64,000 nt of DNA, from the NCBI RefSeq assembly GCF_002008165.1, contig NZ_MRDM01000032.1, positions 186,001 through 250,000 of the forward strand. Direction: 5' to 3'. A model generated the notes under the pieces. That model was not told the origin of the DNA, ran no database searches, and saw only the letters and a program-made list of their open reading frames with translations. Shown here in pieces: positions 1-7,725 of the stretch (its first letter is position 1; each line of letters begins with the position of its first letter). Origin of the DNA: Rhizobium laguerreae (lineage in GTDB: Bacteria; Pseudomonadota; Alphaproteobacteria; Rhizobiales; Rhizobiaceae). Made by a program: the position numbers and the translations under genes.

Positions 1-281
1 GCGATCTTGGCCGCCTCCGCCATCCAGTGCGCCTCTCGCCCGGCAAGCTGCACCATATGCGGCCGGAAGCCCGCAGCACTGAGCCGCGACCAGGATTCAG
101 CCGTGTCGTTGACCAGTTCGCGGCTCGCCACCATCTCGGTGACGACGAGGCCGGCGCCGAAGCGCCATGCAAGCTCGCGGAAGGGCATATCCGTGACGCC
201 GGACATCGGCGCCAGCACAACGCGGTTCCGCACGGACACGGGTCCGATTTGGAAAGGCGCTGCGAGGTCCTGGGAAATCAA
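1..281 (-). CDS. dusB: tRNA-dihydrouridine synthase DusB (5' part only)
   Basis: The gene runs off the left edge, so only about 93 N-terminal codons are present. The reading includes APMSGVTDMPFR, the FMN-binding opening of the Dus TIM barrel, and later VVTEMVASREL and HMVQLAGRE, all typical of the DusB (NifR3) family that reduces uridines in the tRNA D-loop. I placed the start at a TTG at 281, just before ISQDLAAPFQIG; a GTG seven codons further upstream is possible. The gene is divergent from ispDF with about 165 bp between them, an arrangement common in rhizobia. In many bacteria dusB heads the ntrBC operon, which would lie outside the window. Confidence 0.85.
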   Translation of the reverse strand, partial: MISQDLAAPFQIGPVSVRNRVVLAPMSGVTDMPFRELAWRFGAGLVVTEMVASRELVNDTAESWSRLSAAGFRPHMVQLAGREAHWMAEAAKI

Positions 282-447
282 ATGATTATCTTTCGGGCAC
301 ACAATAGAACTGCATTATTTTTAGCCACTATTCCCTGTCTTGCCAAGGGGGCTGAGACAGGAATTGATATTTTTCGGGCAGATGCTGGAAAAGGCCAAAG
401 CAAGACGTTAGAGCACTGGGGTCAATTCCGCATATTTTAGGGGATCT

Positions 448-1665
448 ATGCTGCAAATGCCTTCTAAGCAACCGATATCGGCTGGAATTGTCATCGTTGC
501 CGCCGGCCGCGGCGAGCGCGCAGGATCATCCAAGGAGGGCCCCAAGCAATATCGCATGATCGGCGGCAAGCCGGTTATCGTGCATACGCTTGAAAACTTC
601 ATGACATGGGAAGCCGCAACCGAGATCGTCGTCGTCATCCATCCCGATGACGAGGCGCTGTTTGCGAGAGCCTTCCGCCACATCATCTCGGCAACGCCGA
701 TCAAAACGGTGCATGGGGGTGCGACCCGGCAGCAATCCGTGCTTGCCGGCCTCAGACACCTCAAGGACAAGCACATCAGTCATGTCCTGATCCACGATGC
801 CGTGCGGCCGTTCTTCGATCATGTGCTTCTAGACCGCATCGCCGAGAGCCTTGACGCCGGCGCACAGGCGGTCCTGCCGGCGATCCCGGTCACCGATACG
901 TTGAAACGCGCCGACAGCGCCGGCACCGTGCTGACGACGATTTCACGCGAGCATCTTTACGCGGCGCAGACGCCGCAATCCTTCGCCTTCGACAAGATCC
1001 TCGAGGCGCATGAGAAGGCAGCCGCGAGCGGACGAAGCGATTTCACCGACGACGCCTCGATCGCCGAATGGATGGGCATTCCGGTAACGATCGTCGAGGG
1101 CACGAACGACAACGTCAAGCTGACGGTCAAGAACGATATCGCCATGGCCGACGACAAGCTCTCGGCTTCGCTGCTTCCGGACGTGCGCACAGGCAATGGC
1201 TACGACGTGCACCAGCTCGTCGCGGGCGATGGCGTGACGCTCTGCGGCGTGTTCATTGCGCATGACCAGAAACTGAAAGGCCACTCGGATGCCGACGTCG
1301 CGCTGCATGCGCTGACGGACGCGCTGCTTGCCACCTGCGGCGCCGGCGACATCGGCGATCATTTCCCGCCGTCCGACCCGCAATGGAAGGGGGCGGCCTC
1401 GCGGATCTTCATCGAACATGCCGCCCGGATCGTGCGCGAGCGCGGCGGCACGATCATGAATGCCGACGTCTCGCTGATCGCCGAGGCGCCGAAGGTCGGA
1501 CCGCATCGCGACGCCATGCGGGCGAAACTGTCGGATTATCTCGGCATCGATATCGAGCGTTGCTCGGTCAAGGCGACGACCAACGAGACGATCGGCTTCG
1601 TCGGCCGGCGCGAAGGCATCGCGGCGATCGCGACTGCCACCGTCGTCTATCGCGGGAGGAAATGA
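448..1665 (+). CDS. ispDF: Bifunctional IspD/IspF isoprenoid (MEP pathway) enzyme
   Basis: This 405-residue fusion catalyses two non-consecutive MEP pathway steps: CTP-dependent cytidylylation of methylerythritol phosphate (IspD) and cyclisation to the 2,4-cyclodiphosphate (IspF). The IspD nucleotide-binding loop AAGRGERAG is at residues 18-26, and DAVRPF, typical of IspD, lies near residue 114. The IspF part starts near residue 245 with GYDVHQ (251-256, metal ligands) and continues with HSDADVALHA near 279 and ATTNETIGF near the C-terminus. Fused ispDF is normal in alphaproteobacteria. AGGGGA lies close upstream of the ATG at 448; the ATG at 457 is an alternative start. The stop overlaps the start of cinA. 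Confidence 0.97.
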   Translation: MLQMPSKQPISAGIVIVAAGRGERAGSSKEGPKQYRMIGGKPVIVHTLENFMTWEAATEIVVVIHPDDEALFARAFRHIISATPIKTVHGGATRQQSVLAGLRHLKDKHISHVLIHDAVRPFFDHVLLDRIAESLDAGAQAVLPAIPVTDTLKRADSAGTVLTTISREHLYAAQTPQSFAFDKILEAHEKAAASGRSDFTDDASIAEWMGIPVTIVEGTNDNVKLTVKNDIAMADDKLSASLLPDVRTGNGYDVHQLVAGDGVTLCGVFIAHDQKLKGHSDADVALHALTDALLATCGAGDIGDHFPPSDPQWKGAASRIFIEHAARIVRERGGTIMNADVSLIAEAPKVGPHRDAMRAKLSDYLGIDIERCSVKATTNETIGFVGRREGIAAIATATVVYRGRK

Positions 1666-2165
1666 TGAGCCTTTTTCCTCAGGATATTATTTCGACGGCC
1701 GAGGCGATCATCCGCGACTTCACGGCTGCAGGGCTGATGGTCTCGACCGCCGAATCCTGTACCGGCGGGCTGATCGCCGGGGCGCTGACGGAGATTTCGG
1801 GTTCGTCCGCCGTCGTCGACCGCGGCTTCGTCACCTATACGAATAGTGCAAAGATCGAGATGCTCGGCGTGCAGGCGGAAACCTTGCTGCGTTTCGGCGC
1901 GGTCTCCGAGGAAACGGCGCGGCAGATGGTACATGGCGCGCTCTTCCGCTCACGCGCCGAGATCGCCGTCGCCGTCACCGGCATTGCCGGCCCCGGCGGC
2001 GGATCGCCGGAAAAACCGGTCGGCCTCGTGCATCTCGCCGCCAAGTCGCGCGCCGGCTCGCTCATCCATCGGAAAATGCTCTATGGCGATATCGGCCGCA
2101 GCGAGGTTCGACTGGCAACGATCAGGACGGCGCTGGAGATGGTGGGCTCGCTCCTTGCTGCCTGA
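1662..2165 (+). CDS. cinA: CinA-family C-terminal domain protein (NMN amidohydrolase, PncC-type)
   Basis: The 167-residue product matches the stand-alone CinA C-terminal domain, which deamidates nicotinamide mononucleotide. The signature STAESCTGG is at residues 28-36, and VAVTGIAGPGGGSPEKPVG follows in the middle. The N-terminal molybdopterin-binding-like domain of full-length CinA is absent, as in the short PncC form of proteobacteria. The start codon ATG at 1662 overlaps the ispDF stop, with the ribosome-binding sequence GGGAGGA inside the ispDF 3' end, which indicates translational coupling. A second ATG at 1665 is equally usable. The old link to competence is a property of the family name, not something visible here. 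Confidence 0.9.
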   Translation: MMSLFPQDIISTAEAIIRDFTAAGLMVSTAESCTGGLIAGALTEISGSSAVVDRGFVTYTNSAKIEMLGVQAETLLRFGAVSEETARQMVHGALFRSRAEIAVAVTGIAGPGGGSPEKPVGLVHLAAKSRAGSLIHRKMLYGDIGRSEVRLATIRTALEMVGSLLAA

Positions 2166-2176
2166 CGCCGGTTCGC

Positions 2177-2632
2177 TCATCGGGCCGGCGTGTAGATCCT
2201 GATTGCCCGTGTCTCGAAGGCTTCGGTGAACATGCGGAAGGCGCGGTCGAACATCGAACCCATCAGCGCGCCCAAGATGCGGCTCTTGAACTCGTAATCG
2301 ATGAAGAAATCGACGGTGCAGCCGCCGGACGGCGTCTCGGCAAAGTGCCAGCGATTGTCGAGATATTTGAACGGGCCATCGATATATTTGACCTCGATGA
2401 CGTGCTCGGCGCGGTTCAGCAGCACCTGTGTGGTGAAGGTCTCGCGGATCGCCTTGTAGCCGACCGTCATGTCGGCAACGAGCAGGATCTTGCCGTCGCG
2501 CTCCTTGCGGCTCCTGATGGCCAAGGCTTCGCAGAGCGGCAGAAATTCCGGATAACGCTCGACATCGGCGACGAGATCGAACATCTGCTCGGGCGTGTGC
2601 GGGACGGGACGGTGCGTTTCGAATTGCGGCAT
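2177..2632 (-). CDS. ratA: RatA / COQ10-type START-domain protein
   Basis: This 151-residue protein has the polyketide cyclase/START fold of the Coq10-RatA family: VPHTPEQMFDLVADVERYPEF at the N-terminus, then VGYKAIRETF and PFKYLDNRWHF. Alphaproteobacterial members are thought to bind ubiquinone and support respiration, as Coq10 does. The E. coli homologue was described as a toxin that blocks ribosome subunit association, so both names are in use. I chose the ATG at 2632 over the TTG at 2641 because it gives the usual family N-terminus MPQFETHRPV. In many rhizobia ratA directly follows lipA; here two kinase-like genes lie between them. Confidence 0.88.
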   Translation of the reverse strand: MPQFETHRPVPHTPEQMFDLVADVERYPEFLPLCEALAIRSRKERDGKILLVADMTVGYKAIRETFTTQVLLNRAEHVIEVKYIDGPFKYLDNRWHFAETPSGGCTVDFFIDYEFKSRILGALMGSMFDRAFRMFTEAFETRAIRIYTPAR

Positions 2633-2641
2633 AAGCGGCAA

Positions 2642-3238
2642 TTAATCGGGCGGGCCGAGAAGATCAAGAAGCTCGCGCATCTGGCGGCGGGATTTTAGCT
2701 GAAGAACCGGCACATTGGGGCCATGCTCGGCGATGCCCGTGACGAGACGCGGCGCGAATTTCGCCTCGAAAGTCCAAATGACGTGGAGGAATTCCAAGTC
2801 GACCTTCTCGATACAGCCCGGCGCCATCTCGGGGCGAGTGCGGCCTATCCATTTCGCCCACCGGCTAATTGCGCCCCTGATGCAGACAAGCCGCGGCATG
2901 CGGACCCAAACAACGAAATCGGTTCGTGGCAGCCGGATATCCAAGGAAGACGGGTTCGTGCCGTCCATGATCCAACGTTCTTCGAGGATCCGGCTGGCGA
3001 TGATCTTTCTCTGCTCGGCCCTGTCGCGTACCACCCAGCCGGGAAGCCAAAATACGTCGCGATCGAGCGAGATGTAGGAAAGTACGAAGCGCTTGGCGAT
3101 CTTCAGCGACAGCGTCGATTTACCGCCGCCCGAGCAACCGATGACGAGGATCCGGCGGGCTAAACGGATATGCTCGGCAGCCTGTTCGAGGTCGGTGATC
3201 TGCTGACGCGGCAGCAAGTCTACTCTCTGATCCATCAT
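2642..3238 (-). CDS. P-loop kinase-like protein (FlaR / adenylate-kinase-like), copy 1
   Basis: This is a 198-residue P-loop NTPase of the small kinase type often called topology modulation protein or FlaR. The Walker A motif GCSGGGKST is at residues 34-42. Downstream are YISLDRDVFWLPGW and EERWIMDGT, family motifs where substrate-contacting acidic residues usually sit. The substrate is unknown. It is a clear paralogue of the next gene upstream, sharing YIS-DRD--WLPGW and EERWIMDGT. It ends 9 bp before ratA and probably shares its transcript. The N-terminal 25 residues before the P-loop region are longer than in copy 2. Confidence 0.75.
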   Translation of the reverse strand: MMDQRVDLLPRQQITDLEQAAEHIRLARRILVIGCSGGGKSTLSLKIAKRFVLSYISLDRDVFWLPGWVVRDRAEQRKIIASRILEERWIMDGTNPSSLDIRLPRTDFVVWVRMPRLVCIRGAISRWAKWIGRTRPEMAPGCIEKVDLEFLHVIWTFEAKFAPRLVTGIAEHGPNVPVLQLKSRRQMRELLDLLGPPD

Positions 3239-3279
3239 GCAACTCCCTCGAGTCAGACGTGCGCTTCGCCGGGATGCTC

Positions 3280-3813
3280 CTAAACGCCAGCGAACCGGCT
3301 AGCTGCTTTGCGCGATCTTATGATGACGGTGGAATTTGCAAACCCGTGATCCTGAAGCGCCGCTTCGATCAGAGGTGCGGCATCGCGCTCGAAATTCCAG
3401 ATATAGGCAAGCGCGTCCAGCGAGAGGCGTTCGGGGCAGCCGGCAGGCAGTTCGGGACGGTTGCGCCCGAAATAACGGAATGTTCTTGAGACCGCGCCGT
3501 ACAGGCATGCATATCTGGACAGCCGAAGCCAAATGACGGCGTCTGCACGCGGCAGGCGCAGATGGAAGGAGCTGAGGCCGGTTCCATCCATGATCCAGCG
3601 TTCTTCCGCCACCGCTTTGGCGATCAGCCGATCGATGTCGCTGCGATCCCGTTTCCTCCAGCCGGGAAGCCAATAGAAATCGCGATCCATCGAGATATAG
3701 GGAAGGTCGAGCGAAGTCGACAGCGCCCGTGCAAGCACGCTTTTTCCACCACCGGGGCAGCCAATCACCAGAATGCGTCTGGCATGCCGGAGCATTGGTT
3801 CGTCGACGGGCAT
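3280..3813 (-). CDS. P-loop kinase-like protein (FlaR / adenylate-kinase-like), copy 2
   Basis: This 177-residue P-loop NTPase has Walker A GCPGGGKS at residues 18-25, YISMDRDFYWLPGW, and EERWIMDGTGLSS. It is the tandem paralogue of the gene just downstream, separated by about 40 bp, and both probably arose by local duplication followed by divergence. Members of this family are annotated as AAA-family ATPases or adenylate-kinase-like proteins with no established substrate. The ATG at 3813 is the natural start because the P-loop begins 17 residues later, as is usual. A palindromic intergenic repeat lies between this gene and lipA. Confidence 0.75.
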   Translation of the reverse strand: MPVDEPMLRHARRILVIGCPGGGKSVLARALSTSLDLPYISMDRDFYWLPGWRKRDRSDIDRLIAKAVAEERWIMDGTGLSSFHLRLPRADAVIWLRLSRYACLYGAVSRTFRYFGRNRPELPAGCPERLSLDALAYIWNFERDAAPLIEAALQDHGFANSTVIIRSRKAASRFAGV

Positions 3814-3888
3814 GTCCGCAACTCCCCATCAAAAACCGCTGCGAAAATCCATCGGCTCAGACTGCTGATGAGATCGGCCATTCCTCTT

Positions 3889-3962
3889 TCGTCATGCTCG
3901 GGCTTGTCCCGAGCATTTGCAACCGGCGCAGCAGATCCTCGGCAACAAGGCCGAGATGACGT
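3889..3962. repeat. Palindromic intergenic repeat (REP/RIME-like)
   Basis: The element begins CGTCAT and ends ATGACG. It contains a first stem GCTCGGG-CTTG-TCCCGAGC at about 3895-3914 and a second, weaker stem formed by CTCGG and CCGAG at about 3938-3954. Elements reading CGTCATGCTCGGGCTTGTCCC are frequent between genes of Rhizobium and relatives. It sits in the 228-bp gap between lipA and the duplicated kinase genes. Confidence 0.6.
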
Positions 3963-4041
3963 CGAGTGAAGATCGAGGTTTGTCAACAAACTGAACCGCG
4001 GCGAAAATCGCCGCGGCCGACACAAAAAGCAAGGCCGGCTC

Positions 4042-5013
4042 TTATTCGGCTGCGATCAACAGCTTCTTCTCGCGCGCCGCCCGCAGCCGGGCAAAGTCGT
4101 CGCCGGCATGGTGGGAGGAGCGGGTCAGCGGGCTGGAGGCGACCATTAGGAAGCCCTTGCTGTAGGCGACGGTCTCGTAGGACTTGAACTCGTCAGGGGT
4201 GACGAAGCTTTCGACCTTGTGGTGCTTGCGGGTCGGCTGCAGGTACTGGCCGATCGTCAGGAAGTCGACATCCGCGGTGCGCAGATCGTCCATCAGCTGC
4301 AGGACTTCGTTCCGCTCTTCGCCGAGACCAACCATGATTCCCGATTTGGTGAACATGGTGGGATCGAGTTCCTTCACCCGCTGCAGCAGGCGGACGGAAT
4401 GGAAGTAGCGGGCGCCGGGGCGAACCGTCAGATAGTTGCCGGGCACCGTTTCCATATTGTGGTTGAAGACGTCGGGCTTGGCGGCGACGACGCGTTCCAG
4501 CGCACCCGGCTTCTTCAGGAAGTCGGGCGTGAGGATCTCGATCGTCGTCATCGGCGAGGCGGCACGGATTGCCCAGATCACCTTTTCGAAGTGTTCGGCG
4601 CCGCCGTCTTCCAGATCGTCACGGTCGACCGAGGTGATGACGACATGGCTAAGGCCCATCTCCTTGACTGCCTTGGCGACGTTCTCGGGCTCGGCCATAT
4701 CGAGCGCGTTCGGCTTGCCGGTGGCGACATTGCAGAAAGCGCAGGCGCGGGTACAGATCTCGCCCATGATCATGAAGGTCGCGTGCTTCTTGTCCCAGCA
4801 CTCGCCGATATTCGGGCAGCCGGCCTCCTCGCAGACGGTGACTAGCTTGTGCTCCTTCACGATCGCGCGCGTCTCGGCATAACCCTTGGAGGTCGGCGCC
4901 TTGACGCGAATCCAGTCCGGCTTGCGCATGACTTCCGTGTCAGGCCGATGCGCCTTCTCCGGATGCCGCACGCGCTTGGCGTCGGGATTGATCGTATCGA
5001 GGATGGTCACCAT
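4042..5013 (-). CDS. lipA: Lipoyl synthase LipA
   Basis: This radical-SAM enzyme inserts two sulfurs into octanoyl groups on lipoyl domains, including those of the PdhB and PdhC subunits encoded upstream in the same direction. The auxiliary iron-sulfur cluster motif C-x4-C-x5-C uses Cys61, Cys66 and Cys72; the radical-SAM CTRACAFC motif uses Cys87, Cys91 and Cys94. The C-terminal RSSHHA motif, whose serine also ligates the auxiliary cluster, is present. The length of 323 residues is normal. The position at the end of the pdh-lpdA block fits its role in activating the complex. Confidence 0.97.
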   Translation of the reverse strand: MVTILDTINPDAKRVRHPEKAHRPDTEVMRKPDWIRVKAPTSKGYAETRAIVKEHKLVTVCEEAGCPNIGECWDKKHATFMIMGEICTRACAFCNVATGKPNALDMAEPENVAKAVKEMGLSHVVITSVDRDDLEDGGAEHFEKVIWAIRAASPMTTIEILTPDFLKKPGALERVVAAKPDVFNHNMETVPGNYLTVRPGARYFHSVRLLQRVKELDPTMFTKSGIMVGLGEERNEVLQLMDDLRTADVDFLTIGQYLQPTRKHHKVESFVTPDEFKSYETVAYSKGFLMVASSPLTRSSHHAGDDFARLRAAREKKLLIAAE

Positions 5014-5060
5014 TGCAGTTTCAGCCTTCTACCGCCCTATGCGGCAAATCTCATTCGGAT

Positions 5061-5309
5061 CTAGCGCCGCACCAGCCGCGCAAGGAATATCAACAAGCAG
5101 GCGCCGAGGAAACCCGTCACGAAATAGCCGAGCCGCCCGCCGACCACCTCGAGATGAAACTGCGCGAGGATGGCGCTTGCGACGACCGAGCCGACAATGC
5201 CGAGCACGATATTCAGGAAAATCCCGTATCGCGCTTCCATCAGCTTGCCGGCGAGCCAGCCCGCAAGCCCGCCGATGATGATTGCCGAAATCCAGCCGAC
5301 GCTTTCCAT
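5061..5309 (-). CDS. GlsB/YeaQ/YmgE-family small membrane protein, copy 1
   Basis: This 82-residue protein is almost entirely hydrophobic, with three predicted membrane segments. It has the small-residue pattern IIIGGLAGWLAGKLM near the N-terminus and GIVGSV in the middle, typical of transglycosylase-associated (YeaQ/YmgE) stress-induced proteins of unknown biochemical role. I chose the ATG at 5309 (MESVGW) rather than the TTG at 5327. It is adjacent to a second member of the same family and lies between lpdA and lipA. Confidence 0.8.
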   Translation of the reverse strand: MESVGWISAIIIGGLAGWLAGKLMEARYGIFLNIVLGIVGSVVASAILAQFHLEVVGGRLGYFVTGFLGACLLIFLARLVRR

Positions 5310-5346
5310 GCCTTCCCCTACCCTCAAGTTGGCCCTCAGTTACGCC

Positions 5347-5601
5347 TCAAGCGACCGCCCTCGCGATCAGAACCACGATGATGGCGCCGACGGTGGCGTG
5401 GATGATCTGCACCACCAGCGCGTTTTCAATGCCCAGCGAAATGCCGAGCGTGCTGAACAGATAGCCGCCGACGAAGGCGCCGATGATGCCGCTCAGCAGG
5501 CATCTTATCAGCCCGCCGCCACCGACGACCAGGCTTGCAAGGAAACCTGCAACCAGGCCGATCAGCAAGAACACCAGCAACGCCTGCGTCTCCATAGACA
5601 T
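5347..5601 (-). CDS. GlsB/YeaQ/YmgE-family small membrane protein, copy 2
   Basis: This 84-residue protein has three hydrophobic segments: LLVFLLIGLVAGFLASLV, LLSGIIGAFVGGYLF and the C-terminal stretch ending LIARAVA. Spacing and glycine pattern match YeaQ/YmgE family proteins. The ATG at 5601 is preceded by AGAGGAAA at good distance; longer frames upstream lack this. It follows lpdA by 75 bp and precedes a second family member by 37 bp, so the pair probably moves with the lpdA-lipA transcript. Function is unknown beyond an association with envelope stress in enterobacteria. Confidence 0.8.
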   Translation of the reverse strand: MSMETQALLVFLLIGLVAGFLASLVVGGGGLIRCLLSGIIGAFVGGYLFSTLGISLGIENALVVQIIHATVGAIIVVLIARAVA

Positions 5602-5676
5602 GATGATTTCCTCTCGTTTTTTCCACCCTGGGGGATGGCTTTGCCACCCCGACATAAAGGGCGGCATTGGAAAGTA

Positions 5677-7125
5677 TCAAGCGTTCAGGACGCGGCCGTA
5701 CGCATCGAGCACCGCTTCCTTCATCGTTTCGGACACAGTCGGATGCGGGAAGATCGTGTGCATCAGCTCTTCCTCGGTCGTCTCGAGATTCATCGCGACG
5801 ACGAAGCCCTGGATGAGTTCGGTGACTTCGGCGCCGACCATATGGGCGCCGAGCAGCTCGCCGGTCTTCTTGTCGAAGATCACCTTCACCATGCCCTGGT
5901 CTTCGCCGAGCGCGATCGCCTTGCCGTTTGCCGCGAAGGAGAAGCGGCCGACGCGGATGTCAAGGCCCTGCTCCTTAGCTTTGGCTTCGGTGATGCCGAC
6001 GGAAGCGACCTGCGGATTGCAATAGGTGCAGCCCGGGACCTTGCCCTTGTCCGTGGGATGGACATTCGGCAGGCCGGCGATCTTTTCGACACAGACCACA
6101 CCTTCATGTTCCGCCTTGTGCGCCAGCATCGGCGGGCCGGCGACATCGCCGATCGCATAGATGCCGGTGATATTGGTCTTGCCGTAGCCGTCGATGACGA
6201 CGCAGCCGCGGTCGGTCTTAACGCCGAGCGCCTCGAGGCCGAGGTTTTCGATATTGCCCTGAACGCCGACGGCCGAAATCAACCGGTCGGCAGTGATCTG
6301 CTGCACTTTGCCATCGGCCGTCTCGACGTGAGCGGTGACGCTGTCGGCAGCCTTCTCGACCTTCGAGACCTTGGCGCTGGTGAAGATCTTGAGGCCGCGC
6401 TTTTCAAGCTGCTTGCGGGCGATCGCGGTGATCTCGGCATCCTCGACCGGCATGATGGTCGGCATGACTTCGACGATCGTGACGTCGACGCCCATCGAGC
6501 GATAGAAGCTGGCGAATTCGATGCCGATCGCGCCCGAGCCCATGACGATCAGCGACTTCGGCAGAACATCCGGCTTCAGCGCCTCGAAATAGGTCCAGAT
6601 CAGCTTGCCATCCGGCTCGATGCCGGGCAACGCGCGCGGGCGGGCGCCGGTCGCGATGATGATATGTTTGGCGGTATAGGTGCCCTCGCCGCTCTTGACG
6701 TTCTTCGGCAGCGGATGCTGCGGCTCGACGACCGGCTTTGACGGCTTGCCGACAACGATCTCGCCGGGCTTGGTGATCTTCGCCTCGCCCCAGATGATGT
6801 CGATCTTGTTCTTCTTCATCAGGAAACCGACGCCGGCATTCAGACGGGCGGAGACGGCGCGCGAGCGGCCGACGACGGCCTTGGCATCCGGCTTGACCGT
6901 GCCCTCGAGAACGAGGCCGTAATCTTTGAAGTGGTTGGCGTGATCGAGCACCTCGGCCGAGCGCAGCAGCGCCTTGGTCGGGATGCAGCCCCAGTTCAGG
7001 CAGATGCCGCCCATATGCTCGCGCTCGACGATCGCGGTCTTGAGGCCGAGCTGGCTGGCGCGGATGGCGGCGACATAGCCGCCGGGGCCTGAGCCGATAA
7101 TGATGACGTCGTAGGATTCAGCCAT
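5677..7125 (-). CDS. lpdA: Dihydrolipoyl dehydrogenase (E3 of pyruvate dehydrogenase)
   Basis: This 482-residue flavoprotein reoxidises dihydrolipoyl groups of the PDH complex with NAD+. The FAD loop GSGPGG is at residues 11-16. The redox-active disulfide is Cys42 and Cys47 in GGICLNWGCIPTK. An NAD-binding GSGAIGIEFA lies near residue 195, and the C-terminal HPTVSE supplies the His-Glu pair. An insertion around residues 130-150 lengthens the FAD domain, as in other rhizobial PDH-linked E3 proteins. The start overlaps the stop of the GNAT gene upstream by 8 bp, which ties it to the pdh transcript. Confidence 0.97.
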   Translation of the reverse strand: MAESYDVIIIGSGPGGYVAAIRASQLGLKTAIVEREHMGGICLNWGCIPTKALLRSAEVLDHANHFKDYGLVLEGTVKPDAKAVVGRSRAVSARLNAGVGFLMKKNKIDIIWGEAKITKPGEIVVGKPSKPVVEPQHPLPKNVKSGEGTYTAKHIIIATGARPRALPGIEPDGKLIWTYFEALKPDVLPKSLIVMGSGAIGIEFASFYRSMGVDVTIVEVMPTIMPVEDAEITAIARKQLEKRGLKIFTSAKVSKVEKAADSVTAHVETADGKVQQITADRLISAVGVQGNIENLGLEALGVKTDRGCVVIDGYGKTNITGIYAIGDVAGPPMLAHKAEHEGVVCVEKIAGLPNVHPTDKGKVPGCTYCNPQVASVGITEAKAKEQGLDIRVGRFSFAANGKAIALGEDQGMVKVIFDKKTGELLGAHMVGAEVTELIQGFVVAMNLETTEEELMHTIFPHPTVSETMKEAVLDAYGRVLNA

Positions 7126-7723
7126 GTGTTTCCTGCCTTTGTTGCGCTGCGCTGCGGGTCATGAGCACCCACGCATGTCTCTTGCTGTTTTCGAAGAGCG
7201 GCACGGCATCGGCGCGCGCAGCCTCCAGGAATCCGTTTCTTCCATAAAGCGACAAAGCCGCTTCGTTATCACTTGCGGTAATGAGACTGACCGGTCGGCG
7301 ATCGGCCCTTTCGATCTGATCGTCCAGCAGCCTGCGTCCGATGCCGATGCCACGCAGATGGCGATAGACGCCGAGACTGCCGATGAACCAGCTTCCGACC
7401 ACCGTCTTCTGCAAGGCGAGCATCGGCGCGGTCGCCGGAATGGTGGCCTCGATATTACCTATCCCCTCATTCAGCGCATGGCCGATCGCCACACCAGCGA
7501 CCTCGCCATAGGCCTCGGCAATGACGGCATCCCGCCAGCCGCCGACAGCTTCCTCCTCGCCCATCTTCAGCCGGCCCAGCTCCAGCGGCGTGTCGCTCAC
7601 GCCGTTTTGCACACCGGCAAACCAAAGCCAGGAGGCAAAACCGCGCGATGCGATATCCGCCAGAATCGCCAGCTCCGAGGCATCCCGCCGTGAGGCCTGC
7701 CGGAGGGCGATGAAGGAGGTCAT
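7118..7723 (-). CDS. GNAT-family N-acetyltransferase
   Basis: This 201-residue protein has a GNAT acetyl-CoA-binding core: SLGVYRHLRGIGIGRRLL matches the Q/RxxGxG/A motif, followed by ITASDNEAALSLYGRNGF, the typical C-terminal strand-helix pair. The substrate is unknown. The ATG at 7723 follows the esterase stop by 2 bp and has GAGG nearby; the much longer frame upstream is out of context. Its 3' end overlaps lpdA by 8 bp. It is thus embedded in the pyruvate dehydrogenase operon. A role in acetyl-CoA metabolism is possible but is only inference. Confidence 0.85.
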   Translation of the reverse strand: MTSFIALRQASRRDASELAILADIASRGFASWLWFAGVQNGVSDTPLELGRLKMGEEEAVGGWRDAVIAEAYGEVAGVAIGHALNEGIGNIEATIPATAPMLALQKTVVGSWFIGSLGVYRHLRGIGIGRRLLDDQIERADRRPVSLITASDNEAALSLYGRNGFLEAARADAVPLFENSKRHAWVLMTRSAAQQRQETHG

Positions 7724-7725
7724 AC

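Noticed and set aside
5170..6741. A 523-codon plus-strand frame across the GlsB genes and lpdA
   Set aside because: It is an antisense shadow of well-identified minus-strand genes; its reading is rich in Asp, Ala and Arg with no family motif.
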